Source of the DNA: DATMGU01 sp035555315
GTDB lineage: Bacteria; Pseudomonadota; Alphaproteobacteria; ATCC43930; CGMCC-115725
Reading direction: 5' to 3'
Assembly: GCA_035555315.1 (NCBI GenBank)
Contig: DATMGU010000130.1
Location: 1 to 59,345 of the forward strand
Length of the DNA stretch: 59,345 nucleotides
This document shows, piece by piece, positions 36,729 through 46,368 of the stretch (the stretch's first letter is position 1; every line of letters begins with the position of its first letter). The notes under the pieces were generated by a model. It did no database searches. It worked only from the letters and a program-made list of their open reading frames with translations, and had not been told where the DNA came from. A program made the position numbers and the translations under genes.

Positions 36729-37566
36729 CGGCGGGTCCTTCCGTCGACCGAAGGGGGCTCGACTGGGTGGCGGTCTTTGGGCGAGGGTCGTCTCGTCGGT
36801 GATCCTGGCGCCCGTGGCGCTGGCGGCCGTGTATTACGGTTCGCCTTGGTTCGCCCTGCTGGTGGCCGTGGCGACCGCCGGCATGACCTGGGAATGGGGA
36901 CGCCTGATCGGCTGGACCGAGACCGGTGTCGAGGCGGCCTTGCTGATCGGCCTCGGTGCTGGAACGGCGCTTGTGGCGGGGCTTCTGTCGCCCTCCGGTG
37001 CCGTCGGCCTCGCCGTCGGGGCGACCCTGGCCATGTATGTGCTCAGCCGCCGTGCCAAGCGGGGCCCCTTATGGTTGGCGGCTGGTCTCGTGTGGATCCT
37101 GTTACCCTGTGCCGGGTTGATCTGGCTGCGCGATGATGCCGAGATCGGTTTGGCGACCACCATATGGATGCTGGCGCTGGTCTGGGCGGTCGATATCGGC
37201 GCCTATGTGACCGGCAAGAGCGTCGGCGGGCCCCGCCTGGCGCCTCGGATCAGCCCAACCAAGACCTGGTCCGGTCTCGGCGGCGGCGTCGTCGGTGCCG
37301 CGATCGTCGGCTTGGTCGCCGCTCTGGTGCTGGAGGTGCCATCGCCGTGGGTGCTCGTCGGGGCGAGTGGCGTGCTTGCCCTCATCGAGCAAATTGGGGA
37401 TATCGCTGAATCCTATGCCAAGCGCCGCTTCGGCGTGAAGGATTCGAGCGATCTTATTCCGGGCCATGGCGGTATTCTCGACCGGCTCGATGGTATGTTG
37501 GCGGTGGCCGCCGCCGTGGTTGTGTTCCAGATCGTGACCGGTGAAAGCATTCTCCTATGGCATTAA
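36685..37566 (+). CDS. cdsA: Phosphatidate cytidylyltransferase
   Basis: CdsA makes CDP-diacylglycerol from phosphatidic acid and CTP in the inner membrane, the branch point of phospholipid synthesis. The 293-residue protein has about 8 membrane helices and the C-terminal signature SVGGPRLAPRISPTKTWSGLGGG followed by GDIAESYAKRRFGVKDSSDLIPGHGGILDRLDG with the conserved acidic residues. ATG 36685 (MDENAASARP) lies inside the end of uppS, giving a 44-bp overlap. The first 30 residues are polar and Ser/Ala/Arg-rich and absent from many relatives, so a later start is possible. Confidence 0.93.
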   Translation: MDENAASARPSAPASGGSFRRPKGARLGGGLWARVVSSVILAPVALAAVYYGSPWFALLVAVATAGMTWEWGRLIGWTETGVEAALLIGLGAGTALVAGLLSPSGAVGLAVGATLAMYVLSRRAKRGPLWLAAGLVWILLPCAGLIWLRDDAEIGLATTIWMLALVWAVDIGAYVTGKSVGGPRLAPRISPTKTWSGLGGGVVGAAIVGLVAALVLEVPSPWVLVGASGVLALIEQIGDIAESYAKRRFGVKDSSDLIPGHGGILDRLDGMLAVAAAVVVFQIVTGESILLWH

Positions 37567-38795
37567 GCCCGAACATCAATAAGCCCTCGGCGGCGGCGCT
37601 AACCGCTCGTCGCGTCACGATCCTCGGCTCGACCGGATCGGTCGGCTGCAACACGCTCGACCTGATCGAACGCCAGCCCGAGGCGTTCGAGGTCATGGCG
37701 CTGACAGCGAATACGGATTGGGAAACTTTGGCGGCGCAGGCGCGGCGGGTCCGCGCCAAACTGGCCGTGGTCGCCGATCCCGCCAGCTATCTGCCGCTGA
37801 AGGCGGCGCTGGCCGGCAGCGGCATCGAGACGGCGGCGGGACCGGAGGCTGTGGTCGAGGCCGCCGCTCGTCCAGCCGATTGGGTGATGGCGGCGATCGT
37901 CGGCGCGGCCGGCTTGGCGCCGACCCTGGCGGCGATTCGCCGGGGCGTCGTGGTGGCGCTCGCCAACAAGGAAGTGCTGGTCTGCGCGGGGGCGCTGGTG
38001 ACTGCCGAGGTGGCCCGTCACGGCGCCACGCTGCTGCCGGTCGACAGCGAGCACAACGCGATCTACCAGGTTTTCGACTTCGATCGCGTCGAGGGCATCG
38101 ACCGGATCATCCTGACCGCGTCCGGCGGCCCGTTCCGCGAGCGGGATCTGGCCTCGATGGCGGCGGTGACGCCGGCGCAAGCGGTGGCCCATCCGAATTG
38201 GAGCATGGGTGCCAAGATCTCGGTCGATAGCGCCACCATGATGAACAAAGGGCTGGAGCTGATCGAGGCCTGTCACCTGTTCGACATGCCGGGCGAGCGG
38301 ATCGATATCGTCGTGCATCCGCAATCGGTCATTCACAGCTTGGTGTCCTATATCGATGGCTCGGTGCTCGCGCAGCTGGGATCGCCCGATATGCGTACCC
38401 CGATCGCCTACAGCCTGGCCTGGCCTCGGCGCATGGCCTCGCCCAGCGCGCGGCTCGATCTGGCGGCGCTCGCCAAACTGACCTTCGAAGAGCCCGATCC
38501 GGTGCGGTTTCCGGCCCTGCGGCTGGCGCGCGAGGCGCTCGCCGCCGGGGGGGCGGCATCGACCGTGCTGAACGCCGCCAATGAAGTCGCCGTCGAGGCT
38601 TTTCTCAAAGGCCGTATCGGTTTCCTCGACATCGCTAGGGTGGTTGAAGATACACTGGCGGCGATGCCCGGCGGGGCCATTGCAACACTCGATGACGTGC
38701 ATAATTTTGACAAACAGGCGCGCGATGCTGCAACTAGCTTGATTCTGGGGGCGCGGACGATGACCCGGGTCGTCGCGGGTTCGGTAAGCGCATGA
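37557..38795 (+). CDS. dxr: 1-deoxy-D-xylulose-5-phosphate reductoisomerase
   Basis: Dxr converts DXP to methylerythritol phosphate using NADPH, the committed step of the MEP isoprenoid pathway. The NADPH site TILGSTGSVG is at 21-30. The metal and substrate residues are in LPVDSEHNAIYQ and SMGAKISVDSATMMNKGLELIEA, and HPQSVIHSLVSYIDGSVLAQLG is the flexible catalytic loop. Length is 412 residues. It overlaps the cdsA end by 10 bp, so uppS, cdsA and dxr form one unit linking isoprenoid and phospholipid synthesis. Confidence 0.97.
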   Translation: MALSPNINKPSAAALTARRVTILGSTGSVGCNTLDLIERQPEAFEVMALTANTDWETLAAQARRVRAKLAVVADPASYLPLKAALAGSGIETAAGPEAVVEAAARPADWVMAAIVGAAGLAPTLAAIRRGVVVALANKEVLVCAGALVTAEVARHGATLLPVDSEHNAIYQVFDFDRVEGIDRIILTASGGPFRERDLASMAAVTPAQAVAHPNWSMGAKISVDSATMMNKGLELIEACHLFDMPGERIDIVVHPQSVIHSLVSYIDGSVLAQLGSPDMRTPIAYSLAWPRRMASPSARLDLAALAKLTFEEPDPVRFPALRLAREALAAGGAASTVLNAANEVAVEAFLKGRIGFLDIARVVEDTLAAMPGGAIATLDDVHNFDKQARDAATSLILGARTMTRVVAGSVSA

Positions 38796-38820
38796 GCGTC
38801 CGTGGAGGGAGCGTCAGTCG

Positions 38821-39957
38821 ATGAGTATCTTGAGCGGCGGCCTCGGCTACATCATCCCATTTCTGGTGGTGCTGACCGTTCTGGTCTTTGTGCACGAGCT
38901 GGGGCACTACCTCGTTGCTCGGTTCAACGGCGTGCGCGTCGAAACGTTTTCGATCGGCTTCGGGCCGGAATTGTTCGGCCGGTTCGATCGCCACGGGACG
39001 CGTTGGAAGATCAGCGCCATTCCGCTGGGCGGCTATGTCAAGATGTTCGGCGACGCGGACGCGGCATCGATGCCCTCGTCCTTGGTCGGCGCCATGAGTG
39101 CCGCCGACCGCGAGGTATCCTTTCATCACAAGCGATTGGGCCAGCGGGCGGCGATCCTGTTCGCGGGGCCGGCGGCGAATTTCCTGTTCGCCATCGTGCT
39201 GCTGACCGGCCTGTTCTCGACGGTCGGCGAGCCGTTCATGCCGCCGGATGTGGGGCAGGTCGTCCCGGGTAGCGCGGCGGAAGCCGGCGGTATCAAGGGC
39301 GGCGATGTCATCCTGAGCATCGATGGTCAGTCGGTCGAACGGTTCGAGGATGTGCAACTGGCGGTGATGCAGAACGCCGCGGGCACCCCGATGAGCGTCG
39401 TCGTTCGCCGCGACGACAAGCCGATCACCCTATCGGTGACGCCGCATATGACGGAGACGACCGACCGATTCGGTAACAAGTCGCATATCGGCGTTCTGGG
39501 GATCCAGCGCAGCGGCGTTACCTATCTGCGGCACGATCCGCTGACGGCGGTGTGGCGTGCGGCGCGGGAGACCTCGACGCTGATCACCGCGACCCTGAAG
39601 GGTGTCGGCCAGATGATCGTCGGCACGCGGACAACCGACGAGTTGGGCGGGCCGTTGCGAATCGCCCAGATGTCGGGCGAGGTGGCGCAGGGCGGAATCG
39701 TGCCGTTGCTGTGGTTCATGGCGGTGTTATCGGTCAATCTCGGCCTCATCAATCTGTTTCCGATCCCCGTCCTTGACGGTGGCCATTTGCTGTTCTATGC
39801 CGCAGAAGCCTTGCGGGGGCGTCCTCTCGGGCAGCGTGCGCAAGAGTTTGGTTTCAGGATCGGGCTTGCGTTGGTCCTCACCCTCATGGTCTTTGCGACG
39901 TGGAACGATCTTGTGCATCTCCAGATCGTCGCCTTCATCAAAGGTCTGGTGACCTGA
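38821..39957 (+). CDS. rseP: RIP metalloprotease RseP (site-2 protease)
   Basis: RseP is an inner-membrane zinc protease that cleaves membrane-bound anti-sigma factors and remnant signal peptides. The 378-residue product has the zinc site HELGH with His25, Glu26 and His29 in the first helix. A periplasmic PDZ domain follows (VVPGSAAEAGGIKGGDVILSIDG). The third zinc ligand is in NLFPIPVLDGGHLLFY, and there is a final membrane helix. GGAGGG precedes the ATG. The gene order dxr-rseP-bamA is conserved in proteobacteria. Confidence 0.96.
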   Translation: MSILSGGLGYIIPFLVVLTVLVFVHELGHYLVARFNGVRVETFSIGFGPELFGRFDRHGTRWKISAIPLGGYVKMFGDADAASMPSSLVGAMSAADREVSFHHKRLGQRAAILFAGPAANFLFAIVLLTGLFSTVGEPFMPPDVGQVVPGSAAEAGGIKGGDVILSIDGQSVERFEDVQLAVMQNAAGTPMSVVVRRDDKPITLSVTPHMTETTDRFGNKSHIGVLGIQRSGVTYLRHDPLTAVWRAARETSTLITATLKGVGQMIVGTRTTDELGGPLRIAQMSGEVAQGGIVPLLWFMAVLSVNLGLINLFPIPVLDGGHLLFYAAEALRGRPLGQRAQEFGFRIGLALVLTLMVFATWNDLVHLQIVAFIKGLVT

Positions 39958-40090
39958 GGGTGGGCGAGCTGAGGAATTGACGATCCGAGGCTCCGGGAAC
40001 GTCTGCCCAGCATACGCGGGGCCGGGGCACGGTGGGGCGGACAAGTGAGACGTGCCGGCAACCTGCCGGCTAGGTGAATTCCTGGGGTTT

Positions 40091-42415
40091 GTGGGGGACG
40101 TTTTGCGGCCAATCATTGGGGGTTTCGCACGGTGCGCCGGTATGGTGGCCGCTGTCGTTGTGGTTGGTGTCGACGACAAGGCTTCGGCGGCGTCGCTCCA
40201 AACGGCTCAAATCCAGGAAGGCGGCACAGTTCAGGAAGTCCGTGTCGAGGGCACCGAACGGATCGAGCCCGAGACCGTGCGCTCCTACCTCGTCCTGCAG
40301 GCCGGCGACACGTTCGAGAATGCCAAAATCGATCAGTCGCTGAAAGCGCTGTTCGCGACCGGGTTGTTCGCGGATGTGACGTTGCGGCGGGACGGCAATG
40401 CCCTGATCGTCCGGGTGGTGGAGAACCCGATCATCAACCGTGTCGCCTTCGAGGGTAACAGCAAGTACGACGACAAGGCGCTGACCGATGAGGTGCAGCT
40501 GAAGCCGCGGACCGTTTATACCCGCACACGCGTGCAGGCGGATGTGAAGCGTATCCTCGATCTTTACCGGCGCGGCGGCCGGTTCGCCGCCACGGTCGAG
40601 CCGAAGGTCGTCCAGCTGCCGCAGAACCGGGTCGATCTGATCTTCGAAATCGACGAAGGCTCGACCACTGGCATTCGCAGCATCAATTTCGTCGGCAACC
40701 AGAACTTCGACACCAGCGAATTGCTGCCCATCCTCTCGACCAAGGAGTCGCGGTGGTATCGGTTCTTTTCGACGGACGACACCTATGATCCCGATCGGCT
40801 GACCTACGATCGTGAATTGCTGCGCAAATTCTATCTGCAGCACGGCTATGCCGATTTCCGCGTCGTGTCGGCGGTGGCGGAACTGACGCCGGCCAAGGAC
40901 GGCTTCATCGTGACCTTCACCATCGACGAAGGCGAACGATACAAGTTCGGCAAGATCGATCTGGATGTGAAGCTGAAGGCGCTCACCAATGACGAGCTGC
41001 GTCCCCTCCTGCTGGACCAGCCCGGTGATTGGTACAACGCCGACGACGTCGAAAAGACCATCGCCGGCCTGACCGACGCGGTCGGCACCAAAGGCTATGC
41101 GTTCATCGATATTCAGCCGCAGATCAACCGGTCGCGTGAGGCGCACACGATCGATATCACCTATGTGATTTCAGAGGCGTCGCGCGTTTATGTCGAGCGT
41201 ATCGACATCAACGGCAACGTGCGCACCCTCGACAAGGTGATCCGGCGCGAGTTCCTCCTGGCCGAGGGCGATGCCTTTAATACCTCGAAACTGCGTCGGT
41301 CTCAGCAGCGCATTAAGGATCTTGGCTTCTTCAAAAAGGCCGAAGTCACCAACACGCCGGGTAGCGCCCCCGACCGAACGGTGGTGAACGTCAATGTCGA
41401 GGAGCAGTCGACCGGCGAGCTGTCGATCGGCGCCGGCTATTCGACCAGCGACGGCGTGCTGGGCAATTTCGGCATCCGCGAGCGCAATCTCTTGGGGCGC
41501 GGTCAGGATCTCCGGCTCAACGGCACGCTCTCCCAGCGGTCGTCGCAGATCGATCTCAGCTTCACCGAGCCGTATTTCCTCGACCACCGCGTGGCCGCCG
41601 GTTTCGATCTGTTCGCGACCAACCGCAACAATCAAAAGCTGGACACCTACAGCCAGTTCTCCGTGGGCGGCGTCCTTCGGCTGGGCTACCAGATAACCGA
41701 CAATTTACGTCAGACGCTGCGCTACACGTTGCGCAACGACACCATCACCAACATCTCGACGACCGCGTCACCTTACATTCAGGCCGAAAAAGGCGGACGG
41801 ACCACATCGGCGGTCGGTCAGACCTTGCTGTATGATCGCCGCGACAACAGACAGGATCCGACCGAGGGATATTTCATCTCGTTCGACACCTCGGTCGCGG
41901 GACTTGCCGGTAATACCGATTACGTAAAGGGCGTGGTGCAGGGCGCTACCTACTATTCGATCGTGCCGGAATGGGTCATCACGGTCAGCGGCGAGGGCGG
42001 TTACGTCCAGGGCACCAACGGCCAGCCTGTCCATCTGAGCGATCGGTTCTTCATCGGCGGCGATAATCTGCGCGGTTTCTCGACCGGCGGTGTCGGGCCG
42101 CATGACGTCAATACGAGCGATAGCCTGGGCGGCAACAAGTATTATCTGGGATCGACCACGCTCGATTTCCCCTTGGGCCTGCCCAAGGAATTCGGCGTTA
42201 CCGGCCGTGTGTTTACGGATTTCGGCAGCTTGTTCAGCCTCGACCAGCATGGCCCGGGCATCGCGGACAGCGCCGCGTTGCGCGTGTCGACCGGTTTCGG
42301 GATATCCTGGAAATCACCGCTCGGACCGATCAAACTCGATCTGGGTATTCCGATCAAAAAACAACCGTCCGACAGCACCGAAATCTTCCGCGTCGGCTTC
42401 GGAACGAGGTTCTAA
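40091..42415 (+). CDS. bamA: Outer membrane protein assembly factor BamA
   Basis: BamA inserts beta-barrel proteins into the outer membrane. The product has a signal peptide (hydrophobic CAGMVAAVVVVGV followed by DDKASA), then five POTRA domains (about 45-400; for example VRVEGTERIEPETVRSYL, VAFEGNSKYDDKAL). The C-terminal barrel ends in Phe (VGFGTRF), the usual outer-membrane signal, and has the conserved RGF (DNLRGFSTGG). The start is uncertain: GTG 40091 (774 aa) is chosen, GTG 40052 would add 13 residues, and TTG 40103 has the better purine stretch. The stop abuts skp. Confidence 0.93.
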   Translation: MGDVLRPIIGGFARCAGMVAAVVVVGVDDKASAASLQTAQIQEGGTVQEVRVEGTERIEPETVRSYLVLQAGDTFENAKIDQSLKALFATGLFADVTLRRDGNALIVRVVENPIINRVAFEGNSKYDDKALTDEVQLKPRTVYTRTRVQADVKRILDLYRRGGRFAATVEPKVVQLPQNRVDLIFEIDEGSTTGIRSINFVGNQNFDTSELLPILSTKESRWYRFFSTDDTYDPDRLTYDRELLRKFYLQHGYADFRVVSAVAELTPAKDGFIVTFTIDEGERYKFGKIDLDVKLKALTNDELRPLLLDQPGDWYNADDVEKTIAGLTDAVGTKGYAFIDIQPQINRSREAHTIDITYVISEASRVYVERIDINGNVRTLDKVIRREFLLAEGDAFNTSKLRRSQQRIKDLGFFKKAEVTNTPGSAPDRTVVNVNVEEQSTGELSIGAGYSTSDGVLGNFGIRERNLLGRGQDLRLNGTLSQRSSQIDLSFTEPYFLDHRVAAGFDLFATNRNNQKLDTYSQFSVGGVLRLGYQITDNLRQTLRYTLRNDTITNISTTASPYIQAEKGGRTTSAVGQTLLYDRRDNRQDPTEGYFISFDTSVAGLAGNTDYVKGVVQGATYYSIVPEWVITVSGEGGYVQGTNGQPVHLSDRFFIGGDNLRGFSTGGVGPHDVNTSDSLGGNKYYLGSTTLDFPLGLPKEFGVTGRVFTDFGSLFSLDQHGPGIADSAALRVSTGFGISWKSPLGPIKLDLGIPIKKQPSDSTEIFRVGFGTRF

Positions 42416-43168
42416 ATGTCCGCCTATGGTATGTTCCGCGCTATGGCGATACTCATCGCCGTGGCGCCCGTAGTCAGCTTCTCGGCTGTCGCCCAGCAGC
42501 CCGCGGCGGCACCCGCCGCGGCCGATCCCGCACCCGGCGCCGCGCAAACGCCGGCGGCACCGCAACCCGCGGCGCCTCCGGCAGCATCGGCACCGCTGAT
42601 GGCGCCTGTCATTATCGTCGTCGATGTCGAAGGGATCATGACCGTCAGCAAGGCGGCCAAGGCGATCGATTCGCAGATCGAAGCGCAGCGGCAGATCTTC
42701 CAGAAGGATGTGGCGAAGCGCGAAGGCGATTTGCACAACGCCGAGCAGGATCTCGCCAAGCAGCAGAGCGTGCTGGCAGCGGATATCTTCGACCAGCGCC
42801 GAAAGGATTTTCAGCAGCGGGTGGCCGAGTTTCAGCGCGACGTCGCCGGCAAGCGCCGGTCGCTGGAGGTCAGCTTCAACGATGCGCGGGGCAAGGTGCA
42901 GGCCGTGCTGTTCGACATCGTCAAGCAGATCGCCAGCGAGAGCGGCGCCAATATGGTGTTGCCGAAAAGCCAGGTCGTGTTGTTCGCCAATTCGATGGAC
43001 AAGAGCGAAGAGGCGTTGCGCCGGCTGGATCAGAAGATGCCGACCGTCAGTGTCGTGATCGCGAAGGCGACCCCCGATCCGGCGGTGGCCGGTGGCGCGC
43101 TCGCGCCTGCCGCCAATCCGGCCCCGGCCGCAGCCCCGGCGAAAACGCCGGCGAAACCCAAACCCTGA
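42416..43168 (+). CDS. skp: OmpH/Skp-family periplasmic chaperone
   Basis: Skp holds unfolded outer-membrane proteins on their way to BamA. The 250-residue product has a signal peptide with likely cleavage after Ala26 (FSAVA-QQ), a 30-residue Pro/Ala-rich linker, and the OmpH domain: VIIVVDVEGIMTVSKAAKAI, a long charged coiled-coil (about 85-160), and ESGANMVLPKSQVVLF. Both the linker and the Pro/Ala tail are longer than in E. coli Skp (about 160 aa). The ATG is the next base after the bamA stop. Confidence 0.88.
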   Translation: MSAYGMFRAMAILIAVAPVVSFSAVAQQPAAAPAAADPAPGAAQTPAAPQPAAPPAASAPLMAPVIIVVDVEGIMTVSKAAKAIDSQIEAQRQIFQKDVAKREGDLHNAEQDLAKQQSVLAADIFDQRRKDFQQRVAEFQRDVAGKRRSLEVSFNDARGKVQAVLFDIVKQIASESGANMVLPKSQVVLFANSMDKSEEALRRLDQKMPTVSVVIAKATPDPAVAGGALAPAANPAPAAAPAKTPAKPKP

Positions 43169-43189
43169 TTCATGGCTGACCTCTGAGCC

Positions 43190-44212
43190 ATGGCTGATCG
43201 GCGGTTCTTCGAGGCCGCGGGACCGTTTACCGCGGCGGAAATCGCCACCCTTACGGGCGCGTCGATCGGCGGGGTGATCGATCCCGCACGGTCGTTGGAC
43301 GACGTGGCGCCGCTTGAGATGGCGGGGCCGCGTCATCTGGCCTTTCTCAGCAACCCCAAATACGTGGCGGCTCTGTCGGCTTGCCGGGCGGGGGCGATCC
43401 TGATGCTTCCGGCGCTGGCCGATCGCGCGCCACCGGGTGCCACCCTGCTCCTGACCGACCAGCCCTATTTGGCCTTCGCCTTGGCGGCGCAGGCGTTTTA
43501 TCCGGTCGATACGGGGGGCGCATCGGTGGCACCCTCGGCGGTGGTCGATCCGACCGCTCGTCTCGGCGAGGGCGTGTCGATCGGTGCCCATGTGGTGATC
43601 GGTGCCCGGGCCGAAATCGATGCCCGGGTGGTGATCGGCGCCAATTCGGTGATCGGTCCCGGCGTGGTGATCGGCGCGGATTGCCGGATCGCTCCCAATG
43701 TGACGATAACCCATTGCCTGATGGGCGCGCGGGTCGTGCTGCACCCCGGTGTACAGATCGGCCAGGATGGCTTCGGCTTCGCGTCCAGTCCCGCCGGCCA
43801 CGTCAAGATTCCACAACTCGGTCGCGTCATTATCGGCGATGATGTGGAAATCGGCGCAAACACGACGGTCGATCGCGGTGCCGGCCCGGATACGGTGATC
43901 GGTTCGGGATCGATGATTGATAATCTGGTACAAATCGGCCACAACGTCGTGTTGGGACGTGGCTGCGTGATCGTCGCCCAGGCTGGCGTAGCCGGCAGTA
44001 CCAAGCTCGGGGATTTCGTCATGGTCGGCGGTCAAACCGGCGTGACGGGTCATCTGACGATCGGCGATGGGGCGAAGATCGCCGGAAAAAGTGGCGTGAT
44101 GCGCGATGTTCCCGCCCAAGCCGCCGTCGGCGGGGTTCCGGCAGTACCGATGAGGCGCTGGTTGAAGCAGGTGGCATACCTCGATCGGCTGGTAAGTAAG
44201 AAGGATACTTAA
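43190..44212 (+). CDS. lpxD: UDP-3-O-(3-hydroxyacyl)glucosamine N-acyltransferase
   Basis: LpxD adds the second hydroxyacyl chain to the lipid A precursor, taking it from acyl carrier protein. The 340-residue product has an N-terminal uridine-binding domain (about 1-105, with LSNPKYVAAL), then a left-handed beta-helix of hexapeptide repeats (from AVVDPTARLGEGVSIGAHVVIGA to LTIGDGAKIAGKSGV). The active-site His is probably in NLVQIGHNVVLG. The VTGHLTIGD and VGGVPAVPMRRWLKQVAYL ends are typical. It is the first of five lipid A genes on this strand. Confidence 0.96.
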   Translation: MADRRFFEAAGPFTAAEIATLTGASIGGVIDPARSLDDVAPLEMAGPRHLAFLSNPKYVAALSACRAGAILMLPALADRAPPGATLLLTDQPYLAFALAAQAFYPVDTGGASVAPSAVVDPTARLGEGVSIGAHVVIGARAEIDARVVIGANSVIGPGVVIGADCRIAPNVTITHCLMGARVVLHPGVQIGQDGFGFASSPAGHVKIPQLGRVIIGDDVEIGANTTVDRGAGPDTVIGSGSMIDNLVQIGHNVVLGRGCVIVAQAGVAGSTKLGDFVMVGGQTGVTGHLTIGDGAKIAGKSGVMRDVPAQAAVGGVPAVPMRRWLKQVAYLDRLVSKKDT

Positions 44213-44215
44213 GTT

Positions 44216-44701
44216 ATGGATGCCGCCGAGCAAAACGGGCCGGTGCCCGATCTGGATGTGCTTCAGATCATGCAGCTCATTCCCCACCGATACCCGTTCC
44301 TGATGATCGAGAAGCTGGTCGAGATCGTTCCGCATGTGAGCGCCGTCGGCATCAAGAACGTGTCGATCAACGAACCGCATTTCCAGGGCCATTTCCCCAG
44401 TAAGCCGGTGATGCCCGGCGTCCTGATCATCGAGGCGATGGCGCAAACGGCCGCCTGTCTGGTGGTGCACTCGCTGGGCATGAATAGCCAGGGCAAACTG
44501 GTCTATTTCATGAGCATCGACGATGCGCGCTTCCGTCGTCCGGTGGGGCCGGGCGATACGCTGCGGGTGCGGGTGACCAAGCTGCGCAACCGGGCCAATG
44601 TCTGGAAATTCAGCGGCGAGGCCCATGTCGACGGCGTGCTGATGGCCGAGGCGACCTACACCGCCATGATCATGAACGATGCGCCCGGCGACGTCGGATG
44701 A
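44216..44701 (+). CDS. fabZ: 3-hydroxyacyl-[acyl-carrier-protein] dehydratase FabZ
   Basis: FabZ dehydrates 3-hydroxyacyl-ACP in fatty acid elongation and competes with the lipid A branch for the same substrate, which explains its place between lpxD and lpxA. The 161-residue hot-dog-fold protein has the catalytic His59 in HFQGHFPSKPVMPG and Glu73 in LIIEAMAQ, with the usual spacing of 14. The N-terminal QIMQLIPHRYPFLMIEK is also typical. The stop overlaps the lpxA start. Confidence 0.96.
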   Translation: MDAAEQNGPVPDLDVLQIMQLIPHRYPFLMIEKLVEIVPHVSAVGIKNVSINEPHFQGHFPSKPVMPGVLIIEAMAQTAACLVVHSLGMNSQGKLVYFMSIDDARFRRPVGPGDTLRVRVTKLRNRANVWKFSGEAHVDGVLMAEATYTAMIMNDAPGDVG

Positions 44702-45498
44702 CCAAAATCCATGAGACGGCGATCGTCGATCCCGCCGCTCGCATCGCCTCGGACGTCGTCATCGGTCCCTATTGCTTGGTCGGTCCGGATGTCGAACTGG
44801 GATCGCGGGTCGAGCTCATATCGCATGTGGTGGTCGCCGGTCGAACCACGATCGGCGAGGCCACGCGCATTTTCCCGTTCGCCTCGATCGGCCATCAGCC
44901 GCAGGATCTGAAGTATCAGGGCGAGCCGTCGACGCTGAAGATCGGCGCCCACAACACGATCCGCGAATATGTGACGATGAACCCGGGCACCACGGGTGGC
45001 GGTATGAAAACCGTCATCGGCGATCACTGCCTGTTCATGGCCAGCAGCCATGTCGCCCATGACTGCACGGTCGGCGATCACGTCATCCTGGCGAATCAAT
45101 CGACCCTAGCCGGTCACGTGACCGTCGGCGATTTCGCGTTCTTCGGCGGAATTTGCGCGGTTCATCAATTCGTGCGGATCGGCCAGCAGGCGATGATCGG
45201 CGGCATGACCGGTGTCGAAAACGATGTCATCCCCTATGGCCTGGTGATGGGCGACCGGGCGCGGCTATCGGGTCTCAACCTGCGCGGCTTGCAGCGGCGC
45301 GGTTTCGGTAAGGACGCGATCCAGTCGCTGCGCAGCGCCTATCGGATGCTGTTCGCGCAGGAAGGCACGCTGGCGGAACGGCTGGACGATGTCGCACGGC
45401 ACTTCCAGGGCGTCGGCCCGGTGATGGAAATCGTCGCCTTCATCCGCGCCGATTCCAGCCGGGCGATCTGTCAACCCAAGCCGACGAATGGCGCGTAA
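44698..45498 (+). CDS. lpxA: UDP-N-acetylglucosamine acyltransferase
   Basis: LpxA transfers the first hydroxyacyl chain to UDP-GlcNAc. The 266-residue protein is a left-handed beta-helix of hexapeptide repeats, starting IHETAIVDPAARIASDVVIGPYCLVG. The family's HQPQDLKYQGEPSTLKIG, TIREYVTMNPGT and MASSHVAHDCTVGDHVILANQ (catalytic His) are present, and a short helical C-terminus begins at NLRGLQRRGF. It overlaps fabZ by 4 bp. Confidence 0.96.
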   Translation: MTKIHETAIVDPAARIASDVVIGPYCLVGPDVELGSRVELISHVVVAGRTTIGEATRIFPFASIGHQPQDLKYQGEPSTLKIGAHNTIREYVTMNPGTTGGGMKTVIGDHCLFMASSHVAHDCTVGDHVILANQSTLAGHVTVGDFAFFGGICAVHQFVRIGQQAMIGGMTGVENDVIPYGLVMGDRARLSGLNLRGLQRRGFGKDAIQSLRSAYRMLFAQEGTLAERLDDVARHFQGVGPVMEIVAFIRADSSRAICQPKPTNGA

Positions 45499-45510
45499 AG
45501 CCGGTCGGAT

Positions 45511-46368
45511 ATGACCCTCGCCACATCGGCCGGAGCTACGCAGACCAAGCTCGGTATCCTCGCCGGCGGTGGCACCCTGCCGGCTCGCTTGGTGGAACGC
45601 TGCCGGCAAACCGGCCGGCCTGTCTTCGTGGTGGCCTTTCCCGGCGAGACCGATCCCGCCACCGTGGCCGATGTGCCGCATGCCTGGATTCGGCTGGGTG
45701 CGGCCGGAACGATCCTCGATACCCTGCATGCCGAAGGCGTCAGGACCTTGGTCATGGCGGGCGGCATGCGGCGGCCCAGCCTCCTCACGCTGCGCCCGGA
45801 TCTCCGTGGTGCGCGAATCCTGGCCAAGATCGGCATGCGCGTGATGGGCGATGACGGCCTGCTGGCCGCCCTGATCAAGGAACTGGAAGCCGAGGGCTTC
45901 GCCTTGGTCGGCATCGATGCCGTGCTGACCGACGCCGTCGCCGTCGCGGGTGCCTATGGCCGGCATCTTCCCGACGAGCAGGCCGCGCGCGATATCGCGC
46001 GGGGCATCGAGGTCGCGCAGGGCCTCGGCAGGTACGATGTCGGCCAGGCGGTGATCGTCCAGCAAGGCATGGTGCTGGGCGTCGAGGCGGCGGAAGGTAC
46101 CGACGCGCTGATCGACCGGTGTGGGCCGTTGCGTCGAGATGGGCCGGGTGGGGTATTGGTGAAGGCGATGAAACCGGGACAGGAGAAGCGGGCGGATTTA
46201 CCGACGATCGGTCCGCGAACCGTCGAGCGGGCCGCCGCCGCGGGGCTGGTCGGCATCGCGATCGAGGCCGGGTCGAGCCTGATCGTCGACCGCGTGGCGC
46301 TGATCGAGGTGGCGGACCGGCTGGGCCTGTTCGTGACCGGCTGGACGCCGGAAACGGCCAAGTCGTGA
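45511..46368 (+). CDS. lpxI: UDP-2,3-diacylglucosamine pyrophosphatase LpxI
   Basis: LpxI hydrolyses UDP-diacylglucosamine to lipid X plus UMP; it replaces LpxH in many alphaproteobacteria and belongs to the former DUF1009 family. The 285-residue product starts with a Rossmann-like part (KLGILAGGGTLPARLVERCRQTG) and has the C-terminal domain with QAVIVQQGMVLGVEAAEGTDALIDRCG and DLPTIGPRTVERAAAAGLVGIAIEAG. The position between lpxA and lpxB supports the role. Its stop overlaps the lpxB GTG. Confidence 0.93.
   Translation: MTLATSAGATQTKLGILAGGGTLPARLVERCRQTGRPVFVVAFPGETDPATVADVPHAWIRLGAAGTILDTLHAEGVRTLVMAGGMRRPSLLTLRPDLRGARILAKIGMRVMGDDGLLAALIKELEAEGFALVGIDAVLTDAVAVAGAYGRHLPDEQAARDIARGIEVAQGLGRYDVGQAVIVQQGMVLGVEAAEGTDALIDRCGPLRRDGPGGVLVKAMKPGQEKRADLPTIGPRTVERAAAAGLVGIAIEAGSSLIVDRVALIEVADRLGLFVTGWTPETAKS

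Noticed and set aside
40052..40090. Upstream GTG start of bamA
   Set aside because: It would put 13 extra residues before the signal peptide and has no better ribosome site, though it cannot be fully excluded.
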